Below are positions 50,970-60,040 of a DNA stretch of 64,000 nt, piece by piece. Under the pieces are notes generated by a model, which worked only from the letters and a program-made list of their open reading frames with translations, ran no database searches and had not been told where the DNA came from. The first letter of the stretch is position 1. The number at the start of each line of letters is the position of its first letter. The position numbers were made by a program, and so were the translations under genes. The DNA comes from Chloroflexota bacterium (GTDB lineage: Bacteria > Chloroflexota > Dormibacteria > Dormibacterales > Dormibacteraceae): assembly GCA_005880915.1 (NCBI GenBank), contig VBIW01000041.1:54244-118243 (forward strand), given 5' to 3'.

Positions 50970-51365
50970 TCAACCTCCGGCGCCTTCGGCTCGCCGGACC
51001 GCCGGCAGGACAACGGTCTCGACGTAGCGGTTGGCCGCATCCATTGCGTTGTGCACGATCCGCCACTCGAGCTGTTCCAGGAAAACCTGGTCGCTGTTCA
51101 GCTGCGCCAAGCGCTGCCGCCAGAACGCGCTGTCGAGGTTTAGGCCCGGCCGCGGTCCGCGCTGCGAGCTGTTGTTGATCGCCGCGATCGCAGGCAGAGA
51201 CGGGCTGGCATCCCCAACCACGTCAGGCGCCTGGAGCGTGGGTGAGGCGAGGACCGGCCGGGTGGCGTTCTGAACGACGTTCCAGATGACGATCCCCAAC
51301 GTACCGACGATTACGACTTCGGCGACGACCAACCAGGCGAGCGGAGAGCGGAGCAGGTTGCGCAT
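50970..51365 (-). CDS. Single-pass membrane protein of unknown function
   Basis: 131 aa. One N-terminal membrane segment (WLVVAEVVIVGTLGIVIWNVV) precedes a Pro-rich linker and a helical outer domain (DSAFWRQRLAQLNSDQVFLE, WRIVHNAMDAANRYVE). Leaderless: TAGCGT (51377-51372, minus) six bases before ATG 51365. It is convergent with the bactofilin gene. I do not recognise the family. Confidence 0.65.
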   Translation of the reverse strand: MRNLLRSPLAWLVVAEVVIVGTLGIVIWNVVQNATRPVLASPTLQAPDVVGDASPSLPAIAAINNSSQRGPRPGLNLDSAFWRQRLAQLNSDQVFLEQLEWRIVHNAMDAANRYVETVVLPAVRRAEGAGG

Positions 51366-51409
51366 GCGCCCACGCTAGGTGGCGCAGGGACGCGATGGAA
51401 CCCTGCCTG

Positions 51410-52525
51410 TTAAGGGCGCCGCATTGAGCGCAAGGCCGCCAGGCCGCGCTCGATCGTCGCGAGCCTTTTCGGGAAGCTGAACCTCACGTGGCCGCGACCC
51501 AGGGCGGGGTCGTGGTAGAAGCTCGAGGCGGGGACGGTCGCGACCGCAGCCTCCTCGATCAGTCTTCGCGCGAAGGCGACGTCGTCATCTGCGCCGAATG
51601 AGTCGATGCCGGCCATCACGTAATAGGCGCCGTCCGGCGCGGCGACTTCGAACCCGCACTCCTCCAGGCCCGCGATGATTGCGTCGCGCCGCTCGTGATA
51701 GTCGCCGAGCAGCTCCACATAGAAGGACGGGGGAAGCTCAAGCGCCTCGGCGATGGCGATCTGGAGTGGGTGCGCCGCTCCGACCGTGAGGAAGTCGTGG
51801 ACCTTCCGGATGCCGGCGGTCAGCGTGGGCGGCGCGATGAGCCACCCAACGCGCCACCCGGTTACCGAATAGGTCTTGCTCGCGCCGCTGATCGTGATGG
51901 TGCGCTCGGCCATTCCCGGAAGCGTGGCCATGCTCAGGTGGCGGCCGCGGTAGACGAGGTGCTCGTAGATCTCGTCAGTGATCGCTATCGCGTCGTGTTC
52001 GAGGCAAAGCTGCGCGATCAGCTCCAGCTCCGCCTTCGAGTACACCTTGCCCGTCGGGTTGTGCGGCGTGTTGACCACGATCGCTCGCGTCTTGTCGCTG
52101 AACGCCTCGCGAAGCTCGTCGAAGTCGATCGTCCAATCTGGCGGGCGCAACGCGACGTAGCGCGGAACGGCCCCGCTGATGATGCAGTCAGGACCGTAGT
52201 TTTCGTAGAACGGCTCGAAGACGATGACTTCGTCCTCGGGATCGACCACGGCCAGCATCGCGGCGATCATCGCCTCGGTCGCGCCGCACGAAACGGTGAC
52301 CTCGGTTTCGGGGTCGACCTGGCGACCCCAGGCGGCTGACTGCTTGCGTGCAATCGCGGTGCGCAGCTGCGGCGCGCCCCATGTGGTCGCGTACTGGTTG
52401 TAGCCGTCGCGCAGGGCTCTGGCCGCGGCGTCGAGGATCCGCGGGTCCGGGTTGAAGTCTGGAAATCCCTGCGCGAAGTTGACCGCCTTCTCCGCGCCAT
52501 GGAGCGCCAGGTTCAACCGGGTCAT
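51410..52525 (-). CDS. Class I/II PLP-dependent aminotransferase
   Basis: 371 aa from ATG 52525. The PLP Lys is in TITISGASKTYSVTGWRVGW, with the NPTG motif in NTPHNPTGKVYSK, Asp/Tyr in AITDEIYEHLVY and the C-terminal Arg in GHVRFSF. It resembles the methionine/kynurenine/aspartate aminotransferase subgroup. Homology continues upstream to about 52576 (RLSLKAESFTESVIREMTRL), where the only candidate start is a non-standard ATA seven bases after the CBS gene stop. It is the last gene of the fab operon. Confidence 0.88.
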   Translation of the reverse strand: MTRLNLALHGAEKAVNFAQGFPDFNPDPRILDAAARALRDGYNQYATTWGAPQLRTAIARKQSAAWGRQVDPETEVTVSCGATEAMIAAMLAVVDPEDEVIVFEPFYENYGPDCIISGAVPRYVALRPPDWTIDFDELREAFSDKTRAIVVNTPHNPTGKVYSKAELELIAQLCLEHDAIAITDEIYEHLVYRGRHLSMATLPGMAERTITISGASKTYSVTGWRVGWLIAPPTLTAGIRKVHDFLTVGAAHPLQIAIAEALELPPSFYVELLGDYHERRDAIIAGLEECGFEVAAPDGAYYVMAGIDSFGADDDVAFARRLIEEAAVATVPASSFYHDPALGRGHVRFSFPKRLATIERGLAALRSMRRP

Positions 52526-52583
52526 CTCGCGGATGACCGACTCGGTGAAGCTCTCCGCCTTGAGCGAGAGGCGTATGGATGAC

Positions 52584-53051
52584 TCAGTGCCCGGGATCTG
52601 CGCGCTCCAGGTGAAGGTCTGTGCTCGAGCACGAATAGCATCGCGCAGGGCGTTCGAGGCTGCGCTCCCACCAACCGCAGACGCTGCACGTCCATCGCGT
52701 CTTGGCAAAGAAGTCGAGCACGTCGGAGCGGCTCAACAGACCGACCATCTTGCCACCGCGGACCACCGGCACGCGACGGATCCTCTCGCCGATGAGCAGG
52801 CGCGCCGCCTCGTCGATGCCCGTCTCCTCAGTGACCGAGATCACGCGCGGGCTCATGATGTCGCGCGCCACCTTTCCTTTCTTGGAGAAGACATCCGTCT
52901 CCGAAACGATGCCGACCACATGGCCTTCATCGGCGACAACGGGCGCACCCGTGATGCGCTTGGAGATCAGGGTGCTGGCGACCTCCTCGACCGGCGTGTC
53001 CTCGCGAAATGTGATCACGTTTCGCGTCATCACGTCCTTGACTGGGATCAT
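52584..53051 (-). CDS. CBS-domain pair protein with C-terminal zinc ribbon
   Basis: 155 aa. Two CBS motifs (VKDVMTRNVITFREDTPVEE and ARDIMSPRVISVTEETGIDE) form a Bateman module that usually binds adenosine nucleotides. A short C-terminal ribbon with CSVCGWW and CYSC may hold zinc. ATG 53051 overlaps the dehydratase stop as ATGA. A regulatory role on a neighbouring enzyme is possible but not shown. Confidence 0.85.
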   Translation of the reverse strand: MIPVKDVMTRNVITFREDTPVEEVASTLISKRITGAPVVADEGHVVGIVSETDVFSKKGKVARDIMSPRVISVTEETGIDEAARLLIGERIRRVPVVRGGKMVGLLSRSDVLDFFAKTRWTCSVCGWWERSLERPARCYSCSSTDLHLERADPGH

Positions 53052-54007
53052 CGGGGCGCGAGCAGTGTAGCCACCGTCTGAAGGTTGGCGTTGCCGCCGC
53101 TGAGGATCAGGCCCGCACGTCCGCGCGGCAGCTTGCCATAAAGCTTGGCGGCAAGAGGAAGCGCCCCCGTCGGTTCGAGCGCCAGGTGCATGCGCGACCA
53201 CGCCACCTGCACGGCGCCCGCGATCTCGTCCTCGGTCACCGTGACGATCTCGTCGACCAGACGGTGCTCGAACATGACCTCGAAGTTACGCGCCCCGATG
53301 GCCGTCGTGCGTACCCCGTCGGCGAGCGTCCTGGGTGAGCTGGCGAGGACCTGGATGCGGCCTGCCTTCCATGTGCGGTAGGCGTCGTCGGCAGCGGCGG
53401 GTTCGACTCCCACCACCTTCAATTTGGCGTTGTGCCGCTTGGAGGATATCGCCGTCCCGGCCAGCAGCCCTCCGCCGCCGACAGGCGCCGCGACCACATC
53501 CAGATCCGGCTCATCTTCCAGGAGCTCGCGTGCGGCCGTGCCCTGGCCATGGATCACGTTCCAATCGTCAAAAGGATGGACGAGCGTGAATCCGCGCTCG
53601 GCCATCACCTCGCGCAAGCGCTGCTCGCGGTTGGCGAAGGTGATGCCCTCCTGAATGACCTCCGCGCCCAACGCGCGTGTCGCGGCCACCTTGGCGGGGT
53701 TGGCGTCCTCGGGGATGAGGATGAGCGCGGCCAGCCCTACGGTGGCGGCGGCAAGGGCGACCGCCTGGGCGTGGTTGCCCGAGCTGACGGCGATCACACC
53801 TGCTGGTCGGGCGCCGCCGTCCACGAGCGACAGGACGGCGTTGAACGCTCCGCGCGGCTTGAACGAGCCGGTCACCTGGAAACACTCTGGCTTAAGGCGG
53901 AGGTCCGGGTCCAGGTCGGTAGTCAGGACCGGGGTGCGCCTGACGTGGCTGCGAACTCGCTCGGCTGCCTGGCTTACCTGTTCCGCATGCTCGTCGAGGT
54001 AAGTCAA
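53048..54007 (-). CDS. Threonine/serine dehydratase-like PLP enzyme
   Basis: 319 aa. The PLP Lys is in TGSFKPRGAFNAVLSL, the Asn-binding loop is SSGNHAQAVALAA and the glycine loop GGGGLLAGTAIS is written in its conserved position (PVGGGGLLAGT). It lacks the regulatory ACT domain of biosynthetic IlvA, so it is closer to catabolic dehydratase or serine racemase. TTG 54007 overlaps the upstream stop as TTGA. Confidence 0.9.
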   Translation of the reverse strand: MTYLDEHAEQVSQAAERVRSHVRRTPVLTTDLDPDLRLKPECFQVTGSFKPRGAFNAVLSLVDGGARPAGVIAVSSGNHAQAVALAAATVGLAALILIPEDANPAKVAATRALGAEVIQEGITFANREQRLREVMAERGFTLVHPFDDWNVIHGQGTAARELLEDEPDLDVVAAPVGGGGLLAGTAISSKRHNAKLKVVGVEPAAADDAYRTWKAGRIQVLASSPRTLADGVRTTAIGARNFEVMFEHRLVDEIVTVTEDEIAGAVQVAWSRMHLALEPTGALPLAAKLYGKLPRGRAGLILSGGNANLQTVATLLAPR

Positions 54008-54936
54008 GCCGCGGCCGAGTCGCTTTCAACCGCCGGGCGGCGTTGGGCACCTCGACGCCAGTTGGTGAGTACGATGCCGGCCAAGATCACAACCATGCCC
54101 GCCACGATGGCGAGGCTCAATGTCTCGTGCAGGAGCACGACTCCCCAGAACACAGCCGTCACTGGGACGAGGAAGGTGACTCCCGTCGCGCGGACTGCGC
54201 CCAGGGTATTCATCGTGTAGTAGTAGAGCAGGTACGCGATCCCGCTCCCGCCTACCCCCAGTGCGACCACGGCAGCCATCGAGAGCCATGCCAGGTGCAC
54301 ATGAGGCAACGCGGGCGCTGCGATTGGGAGGGCGATCAGGGACGTCACCGCGAGCTGCCCGAAGCTCTGCTCATAGACGTTCATCCCGCGCATCTTGGTG
54401 CGCTGGAACAGGGCACTGATCGCGTATGACATCGACGCGGCAACCACGGCCAGGGCGCCAAGAAAGTTGCCGGACAGACCGTGAACAGAGAGATCGGGAG
54501 TGACAAGGATGATCACGCCCGACAGGCCGACCAGGACGCCGATGTAGTTCAGCGGGCTCGGCCGCTCGGTGGGGATCACCCAGTAAATGAGAATCGCCGC
54601 CCACAGTGTTGTGGTCGAGTTGAGGATGCTGGCCAAACCGCTGGAGATGTGCTGTTCGCCCCACGCGATGGCAACCCATGGCAGCAGCGCATTGCTGATG
54701 GCCATGAAGGCGAACAGTCCAAGGCGGGCGCCCAGGTTGCCACCGAACAGCGGCTTCCCCATTGCGCGCATGACGAGCCCAAGGGCAATCGCGCCTGACG
54801 CCGAGCGAACGAGCACGAGGACCGTTGGGCTCATATCCCGCACGCCAATCTTGATGAAGAGGAACGACGCTCCCCATATCAGTGCGAGCCCAACGAAGGC
54901 CGCGTAGGGCAACAGTGGATTCCTGGCGTCAGACAC
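54004..54936 (-). CDS. EamA/DMT-family transporter
   Basis: 310 aa with ten hydrophobic segments in two EamA repeats (ALIWGASFLFIKIGVRDMSP is the start of the first). Relatives export amino acids or metabolites. Being between dtd and a threonine-dehydratase-like gene suggests an amino-acid substrate. GTG 54936 overlaps the dtd stop by 8 bases. Confidence 0.88.
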   Translation of the reverse strand: MSDARNPLLPYAAFVGLALIWGASFLFIKIGVRDMSPTVLVLVRSASGAIALGLVMRAMGKPLFGGNLGARLGLFAFMAISNALLPWVAIAWGEQHISSGLASILNSTTTLWAAILIYWVIPTERPSPLNYIGVLVGLSGVIILVTPDLSVHGLSGNFLGALAVVAASMSYAISALFQRTKMRGMNVYEQSFGQLAVTSLIALPIAAPALPHVHLAWLSMAAVVALGVGGSGIAYLLYYYTMNTLGAVRATGVTFLVPVTAVFWGVVLLHETLSLAIVAGMVVILAGIVLTNWRRGAQRRPAVESDSAAA

Positions 54937-55396
54937 GGGTCGGCCACTCGTCGGTGGAGAGCACCAGCGTGACCGGGCCGTCGTTCTCGATGCCCACTGT
55001 CATGTCGGCTCCAAAGCTGCCCGTCTGAGTTTCTATTCCGCGCTCGCGGAAGCGCAGCGCGAAAACCTCGTAGAGCTGCTCCGCGCGCGCGGGGTCGCCG
55101 GCTTTCAGCAGGCTGGGCCGCCGGCCCCGGCTCATGTCGGCGAACAGCGTGAACTGGGACACGACCAGCGCCGCGCCCCGCACGTCGACCAGGCTGAGGT
55201 TCATCTTCCCCGCCTCGTCGGCGAACACGCGCAGATCGATGATCTTGTCCGCAAGGCGTCGCACGTTGTTTTCTTCGTCATCACCTGCCGCACCCACCAA
55301 CAACACAAAACCGGGGCCGATGGTTGCACGGTGCGCGGTCCCTGCGTCCTCCCAGCTCACCGAGCCGGAGATCACGCGCTGCGCAACGACCCTCAA
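54929..55396 (-). CDS. dtd: D-aminoacyl-tRNA deacylase
   Basis: 155 aa. Characteristic motifs SQFTLFADMSRGRRPS and the Gly-Pro motif near ENDGPVTLVL are present. It removes D-amino acids (and glycine from tRNA-Ala) to protect translation. TTG 55396 directly follows the accA stop (TAGTTG). Confidence 0.94.
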   Translation of the reverse strand: MRVVAQRVISGSVSWEDAGTAHRATIGPGFVLLVGAAGDDEENNVRRLADKIIDLRVFADEAGKMNLSLVDVRGAALVVSQFTLFADMSRGRRPSLLKAGDPARAEQLYEVFALRFRERGIETQTGSFGADMTVGIENDGPVTLVLSTDEWPTRV

Positions 55397-56221
55397 CTAA
55401 TCGATTTTTGGGCCGAAGTGGGGCTCGGCGCGGATCAGGGAATCGATGTAGCGGAAGCGGTCGTAGCGATGCTGCAGCAACTGTGATGAGGGTTCGTCCA
55501 GAAGCGGCTTCATGTGCCGGTAGAGTGCTTCGTCCAGCGCCCCGGCCGCTGCGTCATAGTCCGCGCTCGCGCTTCCGTTCGGCTCTGGGACGACCTCCTC
55601 GACCACGCCCATACCGACGATCTCGCGAGAGGTGATCTGGAGCTGCTCCGCAGCCTCCACCTTGCGCGAGTTGTCGCGCCAGACGATAGAGGCGGCCGCT
55701 TCAGGTGAAGCGACTGAGTAAATCGAGTTCTCGAGCATGATCACGCGGTCCGCTACTCCCATGCCGAGCGCGCCCCCGCTTCCGCCCTCACCGATCACCG
55801 CGGCGACTATCGGGACCGGGATCCGGAACCACTCCATGATCGCCTGCGCAATCGCGGCGGCGATGCCCCGCTCTTCCGCCCCGGCGCCTGGGTACGCGCC
55901 GGGCGTATCGATGAGCGAGACGATCGGAAAGCCGAACTTGGCCGCGTGGTGCGCAAGCCGAAGCGCTTTGCGGTAGCCCTCGGGATGCATCATCCCCCAG
56001 TTCCTGCCCACGCGCTCCTTCAGGCTGCGGCCTTTCTGGTGGCCGAGGAACATCGTCGTGCGGCGATGCCAGGTGCCCACGCCCCCGACTAGCGCGGGGT
56101 CGTCCGCGGACAGCCGGTCGCCGTGCAGCTCGATGAAGTCCGGCGCAAGGCGGCGGATGTAGTCGAGCGAGTAGGGCCGGTCAGGGTGCCGCGCCAGCTC
56201 GACGATCTCCCAAACGCTCAT
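55397..56221 (-). CDS. accA: Acetyl-CoA carboxylase carboxyltransferase subunit alpha
   Basis: 274 aa. The sequence GDRLSADDPALVGGVGTW, LIDTPGAYPGAGAEERG and GEGGSGGALGMGVADRVIML is typical of AccA. With AccD it moves carboxylate from biotin to acetyl-CoA, giving malonyl-CoA for the adjacent fab genes. AccB and AccC are not in the window. ATG 56221 overlaps the accD stop. Confidence 0.95.
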   Translation of the reverse strand: MSVWEIVELARHPDRPYSLDYIRRLAPDFIELHGDRLSADDPALVGGVGTWHRRTTMFLGHQKGRSLKERVGRNWGMMHPEGYRKALRLAHHAAKFGFPIVSLIDTPGAYPGAGAEERGIAAAIAQAIMEWFRIPVPIVAAVIGEGGSGGALGMGVADRVIMLENSIYSVASPEAAASIVWRDNSRKVEAAEQLQITSREIVGMGVVEEVVPEPNGSASADYDAAAGALDEALYRHMKPLLDEPSSQLLQHRYDRFRYIDSLIRAEPHFGPKID

Positions 56222-57048
56222 GAATACATCTCCAGGAGGTGCGCCAGGAGGGGCCGCAGCTCGGTTCGCTGGACCACCATGTCGACCTGCCCGTGCGCGA
56301 GCTGAAACTCAGCGCTCTGGAACCCAGGGGGCAGATCGGCATACGTCGCCTGTTTGATCACGCGCGGGCCGGTGAAGCCGATTGCAGCGCCAGGCTCGGC
56401 GATGTTGATGTCGCCGAGCAGCGCCAGCGATGCTGCTGTGCCGCCGAACGTGGGGTCGGTCAGGACCGAGAAGAACGGCACCCCCGCGTCATGCATCCGG
56501 CCGACCGCGGCGTTGACCTTCGCCAGCTGCATGAGCGCGAGAACCCCTTCCTGCATGCGCGCACCACCGGACGCGGACACCAGGACGTACGGGGTCCCGG
56601 TCGAGGCGGCCTGCTCCATCCCGCGAGCTAGTCGCTCGCCGGCAACGATGGAAAGCGTTCCGCCGACGAACCCGAAGTCGAAGGCGGCGAGCCAGATCGG
56701 CTTCTTCGCGAGCGTGCAGGTGCCGGTGCGCACGGCCTCGTTGAGGCCCTCCTCGAGAAGCGTCTCGACCGTTTCCTGATAGCTCTTCGGAACCGTCCAG
56801 TTCAGCAGGTCGTGCGAGCGGACGTCGCTCCAGCGCTCGATCCAGGAGCCCTGGTCGGCGATCAGCGGGATCCAGATGTCCGCACCGAGGCGGAAATGAT
56901 GACCGCAGTCTGTGCACACGTAGTTGTGCGCCCGCAGCTCCGCTACCGGCAGCGCGATCCCGCAGCCTGGACAGTTGGTAGGGAGCAGGATCTCGGGCAA
57001 CGGACCGCCCTGGATCGCCACCTCGTCGCGAGGCATCTCGGCGATCAC
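56218..57048 (-). CDS. accD: Acetyl-CoA carboxylase carboxyltransferase subunit beta
   Basis: 276 aa. The N-terminal zinc ribbon is complete (CPGCGIALPVAELRAHNYVC and CTDCGHH). The carboxyltransferase core has SASGGARMQEGVLALMQL and ADLPPGFQSAEF. It forms an alpha2-beta2 enzyme with AccA. GTG 57048 overlaps the fabG stop as GTGA. Confidence 0.95.
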   Translation of the reverse strand: MIAEMPRDEVAIQGGPLPEILLPTNCPGCGIALPVAELRAHNYVCTDCGHHFRLGADIWIPLIADQGSWIERWSDVRSHDLLNWTVPKSYQETVETLLEEGLNEAVRTGTCTLAKKPIWLAAFDFGFVGGTLSIVAGERLARGMEQAASTGTPYVLVSASGGARMQEGVLALMQLAKVNAAVGRMHDAGVPFFSVLTDPTFGGTAASLALLGDINIAEPGAAIGFTGPRVIKQATYADLPPGFQSAEFQLAHGQVDMVVQRTELRPLLAHLLEMYS

Positions 57049-57773
57049 AGGCTGAGGCCTCCGTCTACCGCGATCACCTGGCCCGTGACGAAACCGGCCC
57101 GCTCAGAGCACAGGAAGGCGACCGCCGAGGCGACCTCCTCCGCCGTCCCCTCGCGCTTGATCGGCGTCAGCTTGACGAGCTCACCCACCATCTCGTCGGT
57201 CAAGGAGCCCTTGGTCAGCTCAGTGCGCACATAGCCTGGCGCGACGGCGTTGCAAGTGATGTTGCGCGAGCCATATTCGCGCGCGATCGATTTCGTGAAA
57301 CCGATCAAGCCGGCCTTGGCCGCCGCATAGTTCGACTGCCCCGCGTTGCCGGTCAGACCCACGATGGACGAGATGTTCACGATGCGGCCCCAGCGCGCGC
57401 GCATCATGCCCGACATGATGGCCGCCCTCGTCGTGGCGAAGGCTGAGAGCAGGTCGGTCCGAATCAGATCCTCCCAGTCGGGCGGCGACATCTGGATGAG
57501 CAACTTGTCGCGCACCGCACCGGCGTTGTTGACAAGCACGTCGACCCTTCCGATTGCCTTCACCATCGACTCGACCTGCGTGGGATCGGCCACGTCGGCC
57601 TGATGCGCAGTGGCGTTGGGCAGCGAGGCGGCGGCCTCCTCGGCGGACGACCTGTCCGATTTGTAGTTGATCACCACGCGTGCACCCATCCCGGCGAGTG
57701 ACTGGCTGATCGCGCGGCCGATGCCTTTACCGCCGCCCGTGACGAGCGCGGTCTTGCCATCTAGGTCTCCCAC
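57045..57773 (-). CDS. fabG: 3-oxoacyl-ACP reductase
   Basis: 242 aa. NADPH motif VTGGGKGIGRAIS, the NNAG tetrad (VLVNNAGAVRD), and catalytic Ser-Tyr-Lys in NISSIVGLTGNAGQSNYAAAK. It reduces 3-ketoacyl-ACP in fatty acid elongation. GTG 57773 follows the fabD stop directly. Confidence 0.95.
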   Translation of the reverse strand: MGDLDGKTALVTGGGKGIGRAISQSLAGMGARVVINYKSDRSSAEEAAASLPNATAHQADVADPTQVESMVKAIGRVDVLVNNAGAVRDKLLIQMSPPDWEDLIRTDLLSAFATTRAAIMSGMMRARWGRIVNISSIVGLTGNAGQSNYAAAKAGLIGFTKSIAREYGSRNITCNAVAPGYVRTELTKGSLTDEMVGELVKLTPIKREGTAEEVASAVAFLCSERAGFVTGQVIAVDGGLSL

Positions 57774-58718
57774 TTAAGCCGTAGTTGGACCTGCGAAGTC
57801 GATGAACAGCTCTTCCGCGTTCCACGTATCGACGCCCGGGATGTGCTTGGCAGCCAGACTCGCCAGGACGCGACCCGGGCCAAGCTCAACCACGGTGCGA
57901 ACCTTCATCGTGCGCATCGACACCATCGTCCGCGCCCAGTCCACCTGGCGCAGCATCTGCTGGCGAAGCTCTTCCTGCAATGCGGCAGCCGTGCGCAGCG
58001 CCTCGCCCGAAGCGTTGGCGAGGATCGGGATCGACGGCGCTTTCAGAGGAAGCCTGTCGACCGCCTTGCGAAATGCCGTTGCGGCTGCCTCCATCAGCGG
58101 CGTGTGCGCCGCGAGCGGAATCGTGAGGATCAGCGCGCGCCGCGCGTGGGCGGCGATCGCGAGGCGTTCCGCCTCCTGCACAGCCGCCATCTCGCCGGAC
58201 AGCACGAACTGCACGTCGGCGTTGCGGTTGGCGATCCAGAGATTGCCGTGCCCTGAGGCTTCCTGCCGGATCCGCTCAACGGCAGACTCATCGAGCCCGA
58301 CGATCGCAATCATGCCCACGTGCTCGCCGGCGGCGTCGGCCATGACGCGGCCGCGCTCCTTGACGAGCTGCAGCGCCGTCTCCCAGGGGATCGAGCCCGC
58401 GGCCGCGAGCGAAGCGATCTCGCCGAGGCTGTGGCCTGCCGTCACGCTGACGTTCTCGAGCCCGTAGCTTTCTCGCCAGACCTCGTAGGCCGCCCAGCAC
58501 ACGGTCATCACGCAAGGCTGGATCACGTCGGTGCGGTTCAGCTCCTCGACTGGGCCTTCGAAGCACAGCTTGCGGACCGGCATGTCGAGCACGACCTCGG
58601 CGCGCTCGAAGACGCGGCGCGCGGCCGGGTACCGGTCATACAGGTTTTTGCCCATGCCCGGCTTCTGCACCCCTTGACCGGGGAACAGAAGGGCGATGGG
58701 TCCCGAGAGGCTTATCAC
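57774..58718 (-). CDS. fabD: Malonyl-CoA:ACP transacylase
   Basis: 314 aa. The nucleophile is in TAGHSLGEIASLAAAG and the catalytic His in LAAHTPLMEAA; the opening LLFPGQGVQKPGMG is typical. It loads malonate onto the carrier protein. GTG 58718 lies seven bases after a GGGAG-type SD. Confidence 0.95.
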   Translation of the reverse strand: MISLSGPIALLFPGQGVQKPGMGKNLYDRYPAARRVFERAEVVLDMPVRKLCFEGPVEELNRTDVIQPCVMTVCWAAYEVWRESYGLENVSVTAGHSLGEIASLAAAGSIPWETALQLVKERGRVMADAAGEHVGMIAIVGLDESAVERIRQEASGHGNLWIANRNADVQFVLSGEMAAVQEAERLAIAAHARRALILTIPLAAHTPLMEAAATAFRKAVDRLPLKAPSIPILANASGEALRTAAALQEELRQQMLRQVDWARTMVSMRTMKVRTVVELGPGRVLASLAAKHIPGVDTWNAEELFIDFAGPTTA

Positions 58719-58731
58719 CAGGTCACTCCCT

Positions 58732-59769
58732 TCAGGCCCACTTCAACAGGGTTGCGCCCCACGTGAGGCCTGACCCGAATCCGGCCAGAAGGACGTGGTC
58801 GCCGCTCTTGACGCGGCCCTTGCGGACGGCTTCCTCGAGGGCGAGCGGGATCGATGCGCTGGAAGTGTTGCCGTATTCGTCGATGTTGATCGCGACGCGC
58901 TCGATCGGAAGACCGATGCGCCGCGCGGCCGCGTCGATGATCCGGTAGTTGGCCTGGTGCGGAACCCAGAGGTCGATCTCATCGAGCCCGACGCCAGCCG
59001 TCTGACAGACCTCGGTCGCCTGGCGGATGAAGATGTCCACAGCGAACTTGAACACGTCGGGACCGACCATTTCGATGTACGGCTGCTGGTCCTTTGCCGC
59101 GTATGCGCCTTTTTCAATGTTGCCGCACGTCACCTGGGCGTAGCCCCGCCCGTCTGAGCCCAGACACCAGCTGAGGAACCCGGCACCCTTCGGCGCGGCG
59201 CGCACGACTGCTGCTCCGGCGCCATCGCCGAAGATCACCGCGGTGCCGCGGTCCGAATAGTTGAGCATCCGCGACAGCACCTCGGCGCCGATGACGAGCA
59301 CGGTGTCGGCGCGCTCCGTCGCGATGAAAGAGTCGGCGATCGAGAGCGCATACACGAAGCTGGTGCATGCAGCGAGCGTGTCCCAGGCCACCGACCCGGG
59401 TGCGTCGAGCTCGTTCTGGACGCGGCATGCGACCGAAGGAAATGGACCGTCGGGCGAAGACGTGCCCACCAGGATCATGTCGAGGTCCTTCGCGGTGATC
59501 CCCGCGGCCTTGATTGCCGCACGGGCGGCGTTGGTCGCGACCTCGAAGGTCGTCGTGCCCGGCTCGGCGATGTGGCGGCGGTGGATTCCGGTGCGCTCGG
59601 TGATCCATTTGTCAGACGTGTCCATCATCTTCTCGAGGTCGAAGTTCGAGATCACCTTCTCGGGCGCGTAGACGCCTACGCCGGCGATCGCGCTCGGCCG
59701 TCCCTTGGCCTTGAACGAGCGGAGCGATACGGCGTCGGACCGTGTCCGGTACTTGGTCGTGATCGCCAT
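58732..59769 (-). CDS. fabH: 3-oxoacyl-ACP synthase III
   Basis: 345 aa. The Cys is in DTLAACTSFVYALSIA, the His in WVPHQANYRII and the Asn in EYGNTSSASIPLAL. The protein has about 27 extra N-terminal residues before the usual IAGVGVYAPEKV. It starts fatty acid synthesis by joining acyl-CoA with malonyl-ACP. ATG 59769 is preceded by GGAGG. The acpP stop lies 2 bases upstream. Confidence 0.95.
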   Translation of the reverse strand: MAITTKYRTRSDAVSLRSFKAKGRPSAIAGVGVYAPEKVISNFDLEKMMDTSDKWITERTGIHRRHIAEPGTTTFEVATNAARAAIKAAGITAKDLDMILVGTSSPDGPFPSVACRVQNELDAPGSVAWDTLAACTSFVYALSIADSFIATERADTVLVIGAEVLSRMLNYSDRGTAVIFGDGAGAAVVRAAPKGAGFLSWCLGSDGRGYAQVTCGNIEKGAYAAKDQQPYIEMVGPDVFKFAVDIFIRQATEVCQTAGVGLDEIDLWVPHQANYRIIDAAARRIGLPIERVAINIDEYGNTSSASIPLALEEAVRKGRVKSGDHVLLAGFGSGLTWGATLLKWA

Positions 59770-59771
59770 CG

Positions 59772-60029
59772 CTACGCCTCCAACCGCTCGGCGGTCTTTT
59801 GCTCCAGGAATTTCCACAGGTCGGAGATGACCTTCATCTGCTCGAGCTCTTGGTCGGGGAGCTCGACGTCGTACTTGTCTTCGATCGCGGCGATCAGCTC
59901 GACGAGGTCGAGCGAGTCCGCCGCCAGGTCGCGCTGAAAGCTCTTGTCCATCTGGACCTGGTCCGGGTCGACTCCGAGGATCTCACCGGCGAGATCCTGG
60001 AGCTCCTTGAAGTTGAGCTGGCTTGCCAT
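59772..60029 (-). CDS. acpP: Acyl carrier protein
   Basis: 85 aa. The phosphopantetheine Ser is in the motif LAADSLDLVELIAAIE. The sequence is acidic and helical as expected. It carries growing acyl chains between the fab enzymes. It has a strong SD (AGGAGGAAGGAG) before ATG 60029, in keeping with the high level of ACP needed. Confidence 0.96.
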   Translation of the reverse strand: MASQLNFKELQDLAGEILGVDPDQVQMDKSFQRDLAADSLDLVELIAAIEDKYDVELPDQELEQMKVISDLWKFLEQKTAERLEA

Positions 60030-60040
60030 GCTCCTTCCTC

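Noticed and set aside
53398..53418. Sequence resembling a tRNA T-loop and CCA end (GGTTCGACTCCCACCA)
   Set aside because: It lies inside the dehydratase coding sequence and the T-stem, acceptor and anticodon arms cannot be formed.
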